Below are positions 7,949 through 15,076 of a DNA stretch of 15,076 bases, one piece after another. Position 1 is the first letter of the stretch; the number at the start of each line of letters is the position of its first letter. Origin of the DNA: Candidatus Zhuqueibacterota bacterium (lineage in GTDB: Bacteria; Zhuqueibacterota; Zhuqueibacteria; Thermofontimicrobiales; Thiofontviventaceae); contig WJJN01000005.1 of the NCBI GenBank assembly GCA_014729735.1, positions 1 through 15,076 on the forward strand, read 5' to 3'. A program made the translations under genes and the position numbers. Below the pieces are notes generated by a model. That model worked only from the letters and a program-made list of their open reading frames with translations. It was not told the origin of the DNA and searched no databases.

Positions 7949-10030
7949 ATGAAGATCAATAAAAAAATAAATAGATTGAGCGGTTGTTTGCTATTAGCTT
8001 GCTTTTTGGTGCTAATGACAACCTCTCTCTATGGGCAATGGACCGATTTTGAACGCCTGACACGCAGTCGGATGTGGATCGATTTGCATTCGTTTCCCGG
8101 TCCGGAATATACGTTGCCAGGTGACGCGTTCAATTACTTCGACTATCCGGGAACGCTTTATGATGCGAATTATCAACGAAAATATCAGACTGGACGCCAT
8201 CGAATGGGTTTCATGGTTCATGCCAGTGTCGACGGTGTTCCAACAGCATTTCGTTGTGAATCCGTAAAGTCGGCAGGTCAACCATTTGATGCAACCGGAT
8301 TGACCCTCCTCGAACCTGTATCCAAAACAATCAATTATAATTTAGAGAATGGCAATGGAACTGCTGAAGAAGTTGTTAATGCTAAATTAGGTCTTGATTA
8401 TTATGGGCTGGAAGTCCACTGGAAAGCAATGGCATGGAGTTTTCCGAAATATGATGACTTTGTTATTTTGGAATTCAACATAATCAACCCTGCGGATAAC
8501 ACAAAAACAATTACAGACTTGCGATGGGCTTATACAGTGGAATGGGCATTATTCAATACGTCGGCGCCTGGAATAGGAGAATTTTATCATTTTCCGAGAG
8601 CGCGAATGTTGGATGATGATTTGTTCGAATGGGATCCTGATCGTGAGCTTTTCTACTGGCATGATGGACATCAGGTCGTAAATCAAGAAATTGACAATCC
8701 CTTTACTTGGAGTTATGGTAATACAAAAAGTGATGTCGGAGAACCCATAGATTTGTATGACCAGGATGCAGTGGAACACGATTTCAGAGCTCCGCAATAT
8801 GTTACATGTGCTCTTCTGGATAAATCTAAAGCTGCGACTGGCGATGAACCCGATCACTACAATTTTGTCTTTCCTGCTCCTTATGGTGCGGAAGGTCCTG
8901 AGTTCGATCTGAATAACAGAGCAATTTCATTGGAAAATTATGGTAGAGATTATTTTGAAAGCTCGATGAAGCATTACGAGCCGTTACCAAAAAACGAGGA
9001 AGGTACCTATGATGCGGCAGGTAATTTCACACCAGGTGCTCCAATCACGCCACCTGCCTGGTATCCGAATCAGCAGACCGTTGAAAGAACCGGTGAAGAC
9101 CTGTTCTTCAATATGTTGTTAAATTCCGGTCCGTGGGACATTGCTCCCGGCGAAACCATCACGTTGACTTATGCTGTTGCAGGCGGACATATGGAATGGG
9201 ATCGAGTCATTGCCGGTGGTCTGGAAAATCAGGCACATTTGATCGATGGCAGAGAAAAGATGTGGGAACATCTGGATGCAGCCCGGGAATTATTTGATAA
9301 TAACTATTATGTAAATGAAGTACCTCCTCCTACTCCGACTGATGGTTGGAATTCATTGACATTTGAAACAAGAGGTCCTGCCGGATCAAATCCCGGTATT
9401 ATGATAAAATGGTCTCCGGTAACATTGACCGGATTAGAATCAGGTACGTTTGCCGGCTACAACGTGTACCACTCTTATGATAGTCCGCATGGTCCCTGGG
9501 AAAAAGTCGCAACAGTCTCTGCGAATGAGACCCCGGGTGATGATGGAATGATCTCATACTATGATGAACGACAACTCGGATCGCCAAACTGGTATTGTGT
9601 CACAACGTATGATACCGATGGTCGTGAATCAGGTAAAGTGAATCCAAATATACAGCCATTATATCCGGATTATCCGCCATCAAACGATTTGGATGAAATT
9701 GTTGTTGTACCCAATCCGTTTAAATTACATAGCCGTATTGCGGCAGATCAATTTAAACTGGATTTTGTTGGCGTTCCTGCTAAATGTACGATTCGAATTT
9801 ACACCTTAAATGGTGATTTAGTGATGAAACTGAATCACGGCGATGGTTCCGGTGCTCAGGAATGGGTGACTACATATCATGAAGGATACGGTCTCGAAGT
9901 GAAACCGTATCAGATGACCAATCAAAATATGCAGCGCATCGTTCCGGGTATCTATATTTTCCACGTCGAATCTCATGTGGAAGGCCATGAAGGTGAAACC
10001 CATATTGGTAAGTTTGTCATTATTAGATAA
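7949..10030 (+). CDS. Secreted protein with FN3 domain and T9SS-type C-terminal sorting-like tail
   Basis: This 693-residue exported protein has no recognised enzymatic domain. I chose the ATG at 7949 because GGGAG (7937-7941) is seven bases away; the ATG two codons earlier is only one base from it. A signal peptide covers about 1-29 (hydrophobic 10-25, cut near YG-Q). LSGC and LLAC occur at 10-13 and 15-18 but too early for a convincing lipobox. The large N-terminal part (30-460) is rich in Trp, Tyr, Asp and Pro and is unrecognised; beta-sandwich or ligand-binding folds are plausible. An FN3-like domain lies at about 467-565 (IKWSPV...GYNVYHS...YCVTTYD). The last 112 residues match the T9SS type A/FlgD-Ig-like tail pattern: VVVPNPF (585-591), IRIYTLNGDLV, VPGIYIFHV and GKFVIIR. 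It sits between the receptor and a PorV-like gene, so it is probably a surface partner of the receptor. Confidence 0.82.
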   Translation: MKINKKINRLSGCLLLACFLVLMTTSLYGQWTDFERLTRSRMWIDLHSFPGPEYTLPGDAFNYFDYPGTLYDANYQRKYQTGRHRMGFMVHASVDGVPTAFRCESVKSAGQPFDATGLTLLEPVSKTINYNLENGNGTAEEVVNAKLGLDYYGLEVHWKAMAWSFPKYDDFVILEFNIINPADNTKTITDLRWAYTVEWALFNTSAPGIGEFYHFPRARMLDDDLFEWDPDRELFYWHDGHQVVNQEIDNPFTWSYGNTKSDVGEPIDLYDQDAVEHDFRAPQYVTCALLDKSKAATGDEPDHYNFVFPAPYGAEGPEFDLNNRAISLENYGRDYFESSMKHYEPLPKNEEGTYDAAGNFTPGAPITPPAWYPNQQTVERTGEDLFFNMLLNSGPWDIAPGETITLTYAVAGGHMEWDRVIAGGLENQAHLIDGREKMWEHLDAARELFDNNYYVNEVPPPTPTDGWNSLTFETRGPAGSNPGIMIKWSPVTLTGLESGTFAGYNVYHSYDSPHGPWEKVATVSANETPGDDGMISYYDERQLGSPNWYCVTTYDTDGRESGKVNPNIQPLYPDYPPSNDLDEIVVVPNPFKLHSRIAADQFKLDFVGVPAKCTIRIYTLNGDLVMKLNHGDGSGAQEWVTTYHEGYGLEVKPYQMTNQNMQRIVPGIYIFHVESHVEGHEGETHIGKFVIIR

Positions 10031-10066
10031 ACTTGAATTGAAAGAATACTTTTAGGAGGACTATCA

Positions 10067-11098
10067 ATGATTAAATATAAAACACATGCCGTAATGACGA
10101 TCGTTGCTCTCGTGCTGTGTGTGAATTTGATACCAGTGAGCGCACAGGAGGCAATCGAGTATCCCGAAATTCCGGCAGTTGATTTTTCACGGGTGGCGCG
10201 CAGTGGCTGGCAATTTCTACACCTGCCGACAACTGCACGAAATGCCGCAATGGCTAATATCAAGTGTGGGTTAGTCAACAACGACGCCATGGCTGTTTTC
10301 GCAAATCCGGCTGATCTGGTCGATGTGGAAAATATCGATATTGGCTTCAGTAAATTTAACTATATTGCAGATATCTCTTATATGACTGCCGCTGTTGCCA
10401 AAAATTTCGATCAATGGGGCGTTTTTGGAATTCAATTCGCCAGTTTAAATTCCGGCGATATGATCAGAACGGAAAACAGACCCGGCGCATTCGGAAATGA
10501 ACGCTATACCAATCTGGGTACATTCGATGCCGGTGATTTGTTGGTCGGATTGAGCTATGCCCGGTCAATTACAGATCGTTTTTCCATCGGCGGTACTGTC
10601 AATTATATCGAAGAAACCCTCGATGATGTAAAAGCATCTAATATCGGTTTTGATTTCGGTCTTTATTTCAAAACCGGTTTCAATAGTCTGCGTTTCGCAA
10701 TTGTAGGGCGAAACCTGGGTGCTGATCAGCGCTTCGGTGGTTTCAATGAGTTATACGGATTACCCATTGAAGTTCGTATGCCGCTGGAGCTCTTTATGGG
10801 AGTCGGATATGATTTTATCGGTGGTACGGAAGAAGATATGCATAATCTGAGCGGTTATCTGGAAGCGTCACATCCGAATGATGAGGATGAACGTGTCCAT
10901 GCAGCTCTCGAATATGATTTAAACAATATGTTCTTCTTACGTGGTGGGTACCGCTTTAATTATGATGAAATTGGAGCGACATTCGGTGGTGGAATTAATT
11001 TACAGATGGCTGGTTACAAAGTGCGAGTGGATTATGCGTATCTCGATTACGGACGGTTAGATGCAACGCATCTGTTTACTTTCGGATTCGGAATGTAA
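10067..11098 (+). CDS. PorV/PorQ-family outer-membrane protein
   Basis: This 343-residue protein has a signal peptide (about 1-27, ending VSAQ) and alternating beta strands to the C-terminus (HLFTFGFGM), as in FadL-like outer-membrane barrels of the PorV/PorQ family. The N-terminal family region FLHLPTTARNAAM...DAMAVFANPADL (50-84) corresponds to the usual GARAAGMGGA...NPAGL block but is divergent; NPA at 80-82 is kept. Known PorV is the T9SS shuttle that carries cargo with C-terminal sorting domains to the cell-surface attachment complex. The gene lies 36 bp after a protein with such a tail, so a dedicated partner role is plausible. AGGAGGA at 10054-10060 supports the start. It is the last gene before a strong terminator. 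A general porin-like role cannot be excluded. Confidence 0.85.
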   Translation: MIKYKTHAVMTIVALVLCVNLIPVSAQEAIEYPEIPAVDFSRVARSGWQFLHLPTTARNAAMANIKCGLVNNDAMAVFANPADLVDVENIDIGFSKFNYIADISYMTAAVAKNFDQWGVFGIQFASLNSGDMIRTENRPGAFGNERYTNLGTFDAGDLLVGLSYARSITDRFSIGGTVNYIEETLDDVKASNIGFDFGLYFKTGFNSLRFAIVGRNLGADQRFGGFNELYGLPIEVRMPLELFMGVGYDFIGGTEEDMHNLSGYLEASHPNDEDERVHAALEYDLNNMFFLRGGYRFNYDEIGATFGGGINLQMAGYKVRVDYAYLDYGRLDATHLFTFGFGM

Positions 11099-11209
11099 TT
11101 ATGAGTGCTGATTCTTGAGGTGATAATTGATCATGTAACTCACACGGAAAACGGATTTTCAATCGGAACCATTTCTTTCGGATGTTCGTAACTCCAATAT
11201 ACCATCACG
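11099..11209 (+). other. Noncoding spacer between the PorV-like gene and the terminator
   Basis: No convincing gene is present. A five-codon frame (11101-11118) is followed by GAGGTGAT (11117-11124), which lies eight bases before ATG TAA (11133-11138), a start codon directly followed by a stop. The rest shows nothing recognisable. The spacer is probably the 3' untranslated region of the receptor operon. Confidence 0.5.
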
Positions 11210-11244
11210 GGCTGCCGGCACGCAAGTGCTGGCAGCCGTTTTTT
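11210..11244 (+). terminator. Rho-independent terminator of the receptor/cargo/PorV-like operon
   Basis: GGCTGCCGGCAC (11210-11221) pairs with GTGCTGGCAGCC (11226-11237) over 12 bp with one G-U wobble, around the GNRA-type loop GCAA, followed by G and TTTTTT (11239-11244). This is a strong intrinsic terminator. It separates the envelope operon from the M20 hydrolase gene. Confidence 0.95.
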
Positions 11245-11269
11245 AAAGCCTGAATTTTGATAGATATAT

Positions 11270-11360
11270 CTTTGATTGTAAGAACCCCGAAGGGGTGATA
11301 TATCAAAGCAGGGCAACGTCCTGTGACAGAGATTGCAGTAGTAATGAGCCCTGAAAGGGC
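11270..11360. repeat. Cluster of three short GC-rich hairpins (REP-like intergenic palindromes)
   Basis: Three stems with three-base loops lie in series. ACCCC-GAA-GGGGT (11284-11296) is extended by outer arms CTTTGAT (11270-11276) and ATCAAAG (11302-11308). CAGGGC-AAC-GTCCTG (11309-11323) has one G-U pair. GCCCT-GAA-AGGGC is at 11348-11360. None carries a T tract, so they are not terminators. Such series are known as interspersed palindromic repeats between genes in many bacteria; here they fill the spacer after the terminator. No other copy is in the window, so repeat status rests on form. Confidence 0.6.
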
Positions 11361-11410
11361 GTAATCTGACTATTAGAAATTAGGCTGGATTATTAAATGG
11401 AGTGAAAGAC

Positions 11411-12409
11411 ATGACCGATCCGTTTGAACTTACAAAATCATTGATCGATATCCCCTCACCTACCGGTCAGGAGGAGCACATTGGAGAATTTCTCCACGAA
11501 TATCTCAGTGACATGGGATTTGAGGTGGAGCGACAGTTCGTTGAAAAAAATCGTTTTAATATTTATGCAACTGCGGGTAATCCGGCTATTGTGCTGACAA
11601 CTCATATCGACACGGTTTTACCATATATCCCTTTTTCAGAAGATGGTGAATATATTTACGGACGAGGCGCCTGCGATACGAAGGGAATTATTGCGGCACA
11701 AATCAGGGCTGCCGAAAATTTACTGGCGAGTGGTATGGAAAATTTCGGAATGTTATTCGTTGTTGGCGAAGAAGCCGGAAGCGACGGCGCACAGGCAGCC
11801 AACACATTGGCGAATTCCTGTAAATTTATCATCAACGGCGAGCCGACGGAAAATAAGCTTGCCCTCGGACACAAAGGTGTCTTGCGATTCAAATTGGAAA
11901 CGTCAGGGATTGCTGCCCATTCGGCATATCCTGAACGCGGGGAATCGGCAATTTCCAAACTTATTGAAATACTTTATGATCTGGACCATGTGCCGTTGCC
12001 AAAGGATGAAAAACTCGGAAACACCACATTGAATATCGGAACGATTTCCGGCGGTATTTTAGGAAATGTAATCCCCGATCACGCGGAAGCAGAGATTGTT
12101 ATTCGCGCAACCACGGCACTTCAAACTTTGAAAGACATCATCCATAATATTGTCAAAGACCAGGCAGTTATTCACAATCTTGTTGAATTTGAACCAATTG
12201 AATTGAAAACCATCGACGGATTCGAGACGACTATAGTCGCGTATGGAACGGACATTCCTTTTTTAACAAATTGGGGACAGCCGCTTATGCTCGGACCGGG
12301 ATCGATCCATGTGGCACATTCGCCGGAAGAACGTATTTCCAAAAAAGAAATATTCGCGGCTGTGGATTTGTACGTTCGGCTTATTAAAGAAATAGAATCT
12401 TCATTTTAG
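11411..12409 (+). CDS. M20-family metallohydrolase (ArgE/DapE/ACY1-like)
   Basis: This 332-residue cytoplasmic zinc-dependent hydrolase should cleave an amide or peptide bond, as in N-acyl amino acid deacylases and dipeptidases. The expected motifs are all present: His65 and Asp67 in THIDTVLP, bridging Asp89 in GRGACDTKG, catalytic Glu120 and metal Glu121 in VGEEAG, Glu144 in NGEPTEN, His170 in AHSAYPERGES (dimerisation/substrate domain) and His303 in GPGSIHVAHSPEE. I prefer the ATG at 11411 over the in-frame GTG at 11402 because GGAG (11399-11402) lies eight bases before it and overlaps the GTG. It is shorter than many ArgE/DapE proteins (about 370-380 residues), closer to the compact ArgE/LysK-like forms. 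It stands alone between a terminator/hairpin region and a repeat, so context does not reveal the substrate. Confidence 0.92.
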   Translation: MTDPFELTKSLIDIPSPTGQEEHIGEFLHEYLSDMGFEVERQFVEKNRFNIYATAGNPAIVLTTHIDTVLPYIPFSEDGEYIYGRGACDTKGIIAAQIRAAENLLASGMENFGMLFVVGEEAGSDGAQAANTLANSCKFIINGEPTENKLALGHKGVLRFKLETSGIAAHSAYPERGESAISKLIEILYDLDHVPLPKDEKLGNTTLNIGTISGGILGNVIPDHAEAEIVIRATTALQTLKDIIHNIVKDQAVIHNLVEFEPIELKTIDGFETTIVAYGTDIPFLTNWGQPLMLGPGSIHVAHSPEERISKKEIFAAVDLYVRLIKEIESSF

Positions 12410-12474
12410 TTATTTTTCTATTTGATAACCTGATTATATGACAATGTGGAACTGTATCAAAAGTCATTTTTGGG

Positions 12475-12548
12475 TGTCATTCCTGCGAATGCAGGAGTCT
12501 CCTGACTTTTTGATAATTAGGAGATTCCGGGACAAGCCCGGAATGACA
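12475..12548. repeat. 74-bp palindromic dispersed-type repeat (MITE/dRS3-like)
   Basis: Perfect 9-bp terminal inverted repeats, TGTCATTCC (12475-12483) and GGAATGACA (12540-12548), enclose two hairpins, CCTGC-GAAT-GCAGG (12482-12495) and CCGGG-ACAAG-CCCGG (12527-12541), plus an internal stem TCTCCT (12498-12503)/AGGAGA (12519-12524). The layout and the GTCATTCC...GGAATGAC ends resemble a palindromic repeat type I recall as widespread in bacteria, including the Neisseria dRS3-like class. In one frame it reads VSFLRMQES...RFRDKPGMT, a familiar spurious peptide from such repeats. It lies in the 202-bp spacer before the glycoside hydrolase. No flanking target duplication was identified. Confidence 0.8.
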
Positions 12549-12611
12549 TCAAACGCAAGGGTAGTTCGTGGAAAGGCTCTTTATTGGTGGATCAAAATCG
12601 ACAAAAAAATT

Positions 12612-15076
12612 ATGAAAGACGATATCAGACATCCGAATCAATATAAAAAATTGCGGGATATTCAACTCCCTGACTGGGGACCTTATTCTAAAAAATATGC
12701 CGGAATCGCACATATAATGAAAAACCATCGCGCTGGTGGATTGATGGAATTTTCATTTGTGTGCGGTTTCTACGGAGGATCCCGGATTGTTCCGAATGTG
12801 ATTTATGACAGCGGGTATCATCACTGGCAGGCGGATAAGCATTTGAGTTATTACAGCTACCGCTATGAACTGGAATGGAAAGACAAAGTGTTCGCAGACG
12901 TTGAATTTTTCGAGGTCGATGAACACGCCAGATTGGCAAAAATCACATTTCAAAATAATCAGCCATATAAGCAGCAGTTCGAAGCCATATTGGTGACCAC
13001 GGTACGGGAGCCGCATCAATGGACAAAATTGGAATTGCAGCCCGGAGAAATCTGGATACCCGCGGAAAAGTATGCTGAGATTTCACACTGGGATCAATAT
13101 ATGCAGGACGGTATCAATCGCGGGGTGCAGATTGGTGATATTTTTGTCGACGGACAGGCGCTGGGCAAAGCCGGTTTTGGCGTGGTGTATGACAAAACAT
13201 TTCCGCCTATTGGCGACAAAAGCCGGATGGTCAAAGGCAACTGTTTTGGATTGAATGTCAATGATTCTGTGACGTATCAATTTAAAATCAATGAAAAATT
13301 AGCAGATGCACATCTCTATCTTCGCTATGGATTGAGCGGCATGAAATCCGTTCGTTGTAAAATCGAAATCAATGGTCACTCCCGAATTGTGGATTTAACG
13401 GAAACAACAACCGGAGCAATTGGATTTGAGTCGCTAACGTACGCGTCAACGAAATTTACTGACATGAACAATGGCGACTGTACAATGCGCCTAAAAATTA
13501 TCGAAGTAAATCAGCATGAACAGAAATCGGATGAGTTGCTGGAATTCATTCTGGATGGATTCATTCTGCGCGACGGCGACTCTGATTTAATGCAGCCAGC
13601 ACGTGTACAGTTGGTTTGGCATAAAACCCGGTTGCATCATCAGTTAAACGATAAGGAAACAGGACTCGCTATTCAACCCGATGGTACACCAGACACTGTT
13701 TACGGAGTCTGGTGTGAATATGATAAAGAGGAAACCCTGGATTTCTACAAGAAACTGAATTATCTCTATTTAAAGCCAGTGCGTGAATTGTATGCCAGTG
13801 ATTTTGACCAGCAGGTGAAGCGACTTCAAATTCGTCCAGGATTTTTTCAAAATTATGATTCCGATGCCATGTACCTGATGTATCGCATCAAACCCCTGTA
13901 TTGTCCGAAAAATTCAGAGAGATCGGTCTATTTGGCGCTGGTGAACGGTACTGATGATGAACAGGTGTTGCAGCGCGGTAAAGAGGTATTTAACCGGCGG
14001 CACGAAATTGAGGCAGAAGTCAGACGCACATTTGAGAACGAGCGATACAAAGTGCAGCATCCGAAGTACTCATTCAGCCAGGAACGGATGATGACGCAAC
14101 TGCTCACAAATATCGGTTATCCCGTTAAATTAAACGGCGAATTTATAAAACATTACACACCGGGGAAAGCCTGGGGTGGGCTCTATTTGTGGGATGCAGG
14201 ATTCCATGCGCTTGGATTACTGGAATATTCCCCCAATCTGGCGCTTGAAGCGATGCATGTCTATTTTACAGAGACAGACGATCCGTATCATGGACTGATC
14301 ATGCACGGCTCGCCGGTACCGGTTCCGATACATGTTTATTGGAATCTGTATCAGCGAACCGGACGCAGAGATGTGCTGGAAATGCTCTATCCCAAAGCAA
14401 AGCAGATGGTTGATTTTCTTGCCGGGAAAATCAGGGGCTCGACAATGGATAAATTCGGCAACGGGTTGCTGTCCGGCTATGATTATTTTTACAATGCCGG
14501 CGGCTGGGACGATTACCCGGCGCAGGCATATATTCACGCGATGTTTGATGGCGATAAATATCTTGCCGATAATGTCGCCTGCGCTGTCTATCCGAGCCAC
14601 ATTATCAGAGCGTTGAAATTAATGCGACTTGCCGCGCACGAGTTGGGTCTTGATGATGACGTCCGTGAGTTTGGTGATGACATCGATTACATTGTCGGTG
14701 CACTACAGAAATGGAGCTGGGACAAGCAGGCGGGCTATTTTTCATACGTTCTGAATGATGTGAAAAAGCCGCTGTATTATGATGAGCATACAAATTTTAA
14801 CATGGGACTGGATGGCTGTGCACCGCTTTTCGCTGATATTACAAATGAACGGCAAACAAAGATTCTCGTTAACAAATTAAAAGATCCGTGTAAATTCTGG
14901 ACAGACATTGGGCTCACTGCTGTTGATCGAAGCGCTCCCTATTACACAACTGGCGAAGGCTACTGGAATGGCAGAGTCTGGATGCCCTACAACTGGTTTT
15001 TCTGGAAGAGCATGTTAACATTGGGCGAGCTGGATTTTGCCCGAAAAATCGCACAAACGTGTATCGATGTCTGGGC
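12612..15076 (+). CDS. Glycoside hydrolase of the trehalase/GH63-like (alpha/alpha)6 class, 3' end outside window
   Basis: The frame is open to the window end, giving 821 codons with no stop. There is no signal peptide, so it is probably cytoplasmic and acts on imported oligosaccharides. An N-terminal beta-sandwich half (about 1-440) starts with RDIQLPDWGPYSKKYAGIAHI and includes a segment (about 215-330) that resembles a carbohydrate-binding sandwich. The (alpha/alpha)6 catalytic barrel begins near 480, with GGLYLWDAGFH (Asp528), GGWDDYP (Asp633, Asp634; likely general acid) and GEGYWNGRVWMPYNWFFW (Glu782; likely base side), as in GH37/GH63 and mannosylglycerate-hydrolase-like enzymes. The exact sugar is not readable. 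The ATG at 12612 has no clear SD; earlier in-frame starts (12438, 12444, 12489, 12543) lie in or before the palindromic repeat and give implausible sequence, so I chose 12612. Confidence 0.85.
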   Translation, partial: MKDDIRHPNQYKKLRDIQLPDWGPYSKKYAGIAHIMKNHRAGGLMEFSFVCGFYGGSRIVPNVIYDSGYHHWQADKHLSYYSYRYELEWKDKVFADVEFFEVDEHARLAKITFQNNQPYKQQFEAILVTTVREPHQWTKLELQPGEIWIPAEKYAEISHWDQYMQDGINRGVQIGDIFVDGQALGKAGFGVVYDKTFPPIGDKSRMVKGNCFGLNVNDSVTYQFKINEKLADAHLYLRYGLSGMKSVRCKIEINGHSRIVDLTETTTGAIGFESLTYASTKFTDMNNGDCTMRLKIIEVNQHEQKSDELLEFILDGFILRDGDSDLMQPARVQLVWHKTRLHHQLNDKETGLAIQPDGTPDTVYGVWCEYDKEETLDFYKKLNYLYLKPVRELYASDFDQQVKRLQIRPGFFQNYDSDAMYLMYRIKPLYCPKNSERSVYLALVNGTDDEQVLQRGKEVFNRRHEIEAEVRRTFENERYKVQHPKYSFSQERMMTQLLTNIGYPVKLNGEFIKHYTPGKAWGGLYLWDAGFHALGLLEYSPNLALEAMHVYFTETDDPYHGLIMHGSPVPVPIHVYWNLYQRTGRRDVLEMLYPKAKQMVDFLAGKIRGSTMDKFGNGLLSGYDYFYNAGGWDDYPAQAYIHAMFDGDKYLADNVACAVYPSHIIRALKLMRLAAHELGLDDDVREFGDDIDYIVGALQKWSWDKQAGYFSYVLNDVKKPLYYDEHTNFNMGLDGCAPLFADITNERQTKILVNKLKDPCKFWTDIGLTAVDRSAPYYTTGEGYWNGRVWMPYNWFFWKSMLTLGELDFARKIAQTCIDVW

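Noticed and set aside
7976..8002. Lipobox in the cargo signal peptide (LSGC, LLAC)
   Set aside because: Both cysteines fall at residues 13 and 18, with most of the hydrophobic segment after them, so lipoprotein processing there is unlikely.
4686..10030. Classical SusC/SusD pair
   Set aside because: The receptor lacks the SusC/RagA signature, and the following protein has a type I-like signal peptide, an FN3 domain and a sorting-like tail rather than a SusD lipoprotein fold.
11284..11360. Further terminators between the PorV-like gene and the M20 gene
   Set aside because: The stems have three-base loops but no following T tract; they fit intergenic palindromes better.
11402..11410. GTG start for the M20 hydrolase
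   Set aside because: The GTG overlaps the likely ribosome-binding site GGAG; the ATG at 11411 is properly spaced.
12438..12611. N-terminal extension of the glycoside hydrolase
   Set aside because: The translated extension is the typical spurious peptide of a palindromic repeat, and family-like sequence starts at MKDDIRHP.

Overview
The window looks like a chromosomal segment from a Gram-negative bacterium of the FCB superphylum. It encodes a TonB-dependent outer-membrane receptor with an N-terminal carboxypeptidase-regulatory-like domain, a secreted protein with an FN3 domain and a type 9 secretion (T9SS)-like C-terminal tail, and a PorV/PorQ-family outer-membrane protein. Several genes have strong Shine-Dalgarno (SD) sites (AAAGGAGG, AGGAGGA), which is unlike most Bacteroidota. 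A Calditrichota/KSB1-type lineage is therefore a reasonable guess, but it is inferred from family content, not from a phylogenetic marker. All recognised genes are on the + strand.

Region 1 (1-4321) is a metabolic and regulatory block. A 5'-truncated FGGY pentulose kinase is followed 27 bp later by an FCD-type GntR regulator. A second GntR regulator of the same length, about 79% identical by hand count, comes next behind its own promoter. Between promoter and start codon lies a striking array: five ACC(A/G)-ending heptamers in exact 7-bp register, bracketed by inverted TGGT half-sites. A D-2-hydroxyacid dehydrogenase (SerA-like) follows 33 bp after the second regulator. Together these suggest regulated uptake and catabolism of a sugar or sugar acid, with both regulators reading the same operator.

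Region 2 (4322-11244) looks like one transcription unit for an envelope system. It has a 364-bp AT-rich leader with several SD-like stretches, then the 1071-aa TonB-dependent receptor, the 693-aa secreted T9SS-like cargo protein and the 343-aa PorV/PorQ-like protein, and it ends at an excellent intrinsic terminator. It resembles a SusC/D-type uptake locus in which the SusD lipoprotein is replaced by a T9SS-like cargo with its own PorV-like partner.

Region 3 (11245-15076) holds a run of three small hairpins, an M20-family metallohydrolase, a 74-bp palindromic dispersed-type repeat and the first 821 codons of a large cytoplasmic glycoside hydrolase of the trehalase/GH63-like (alpha/alpha)6 class, cut off by the window end. 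The hydrolase, kinase and transport genes fit a carbohydrate-use neighbourhood, but no specific sugar can be named from the sequence.
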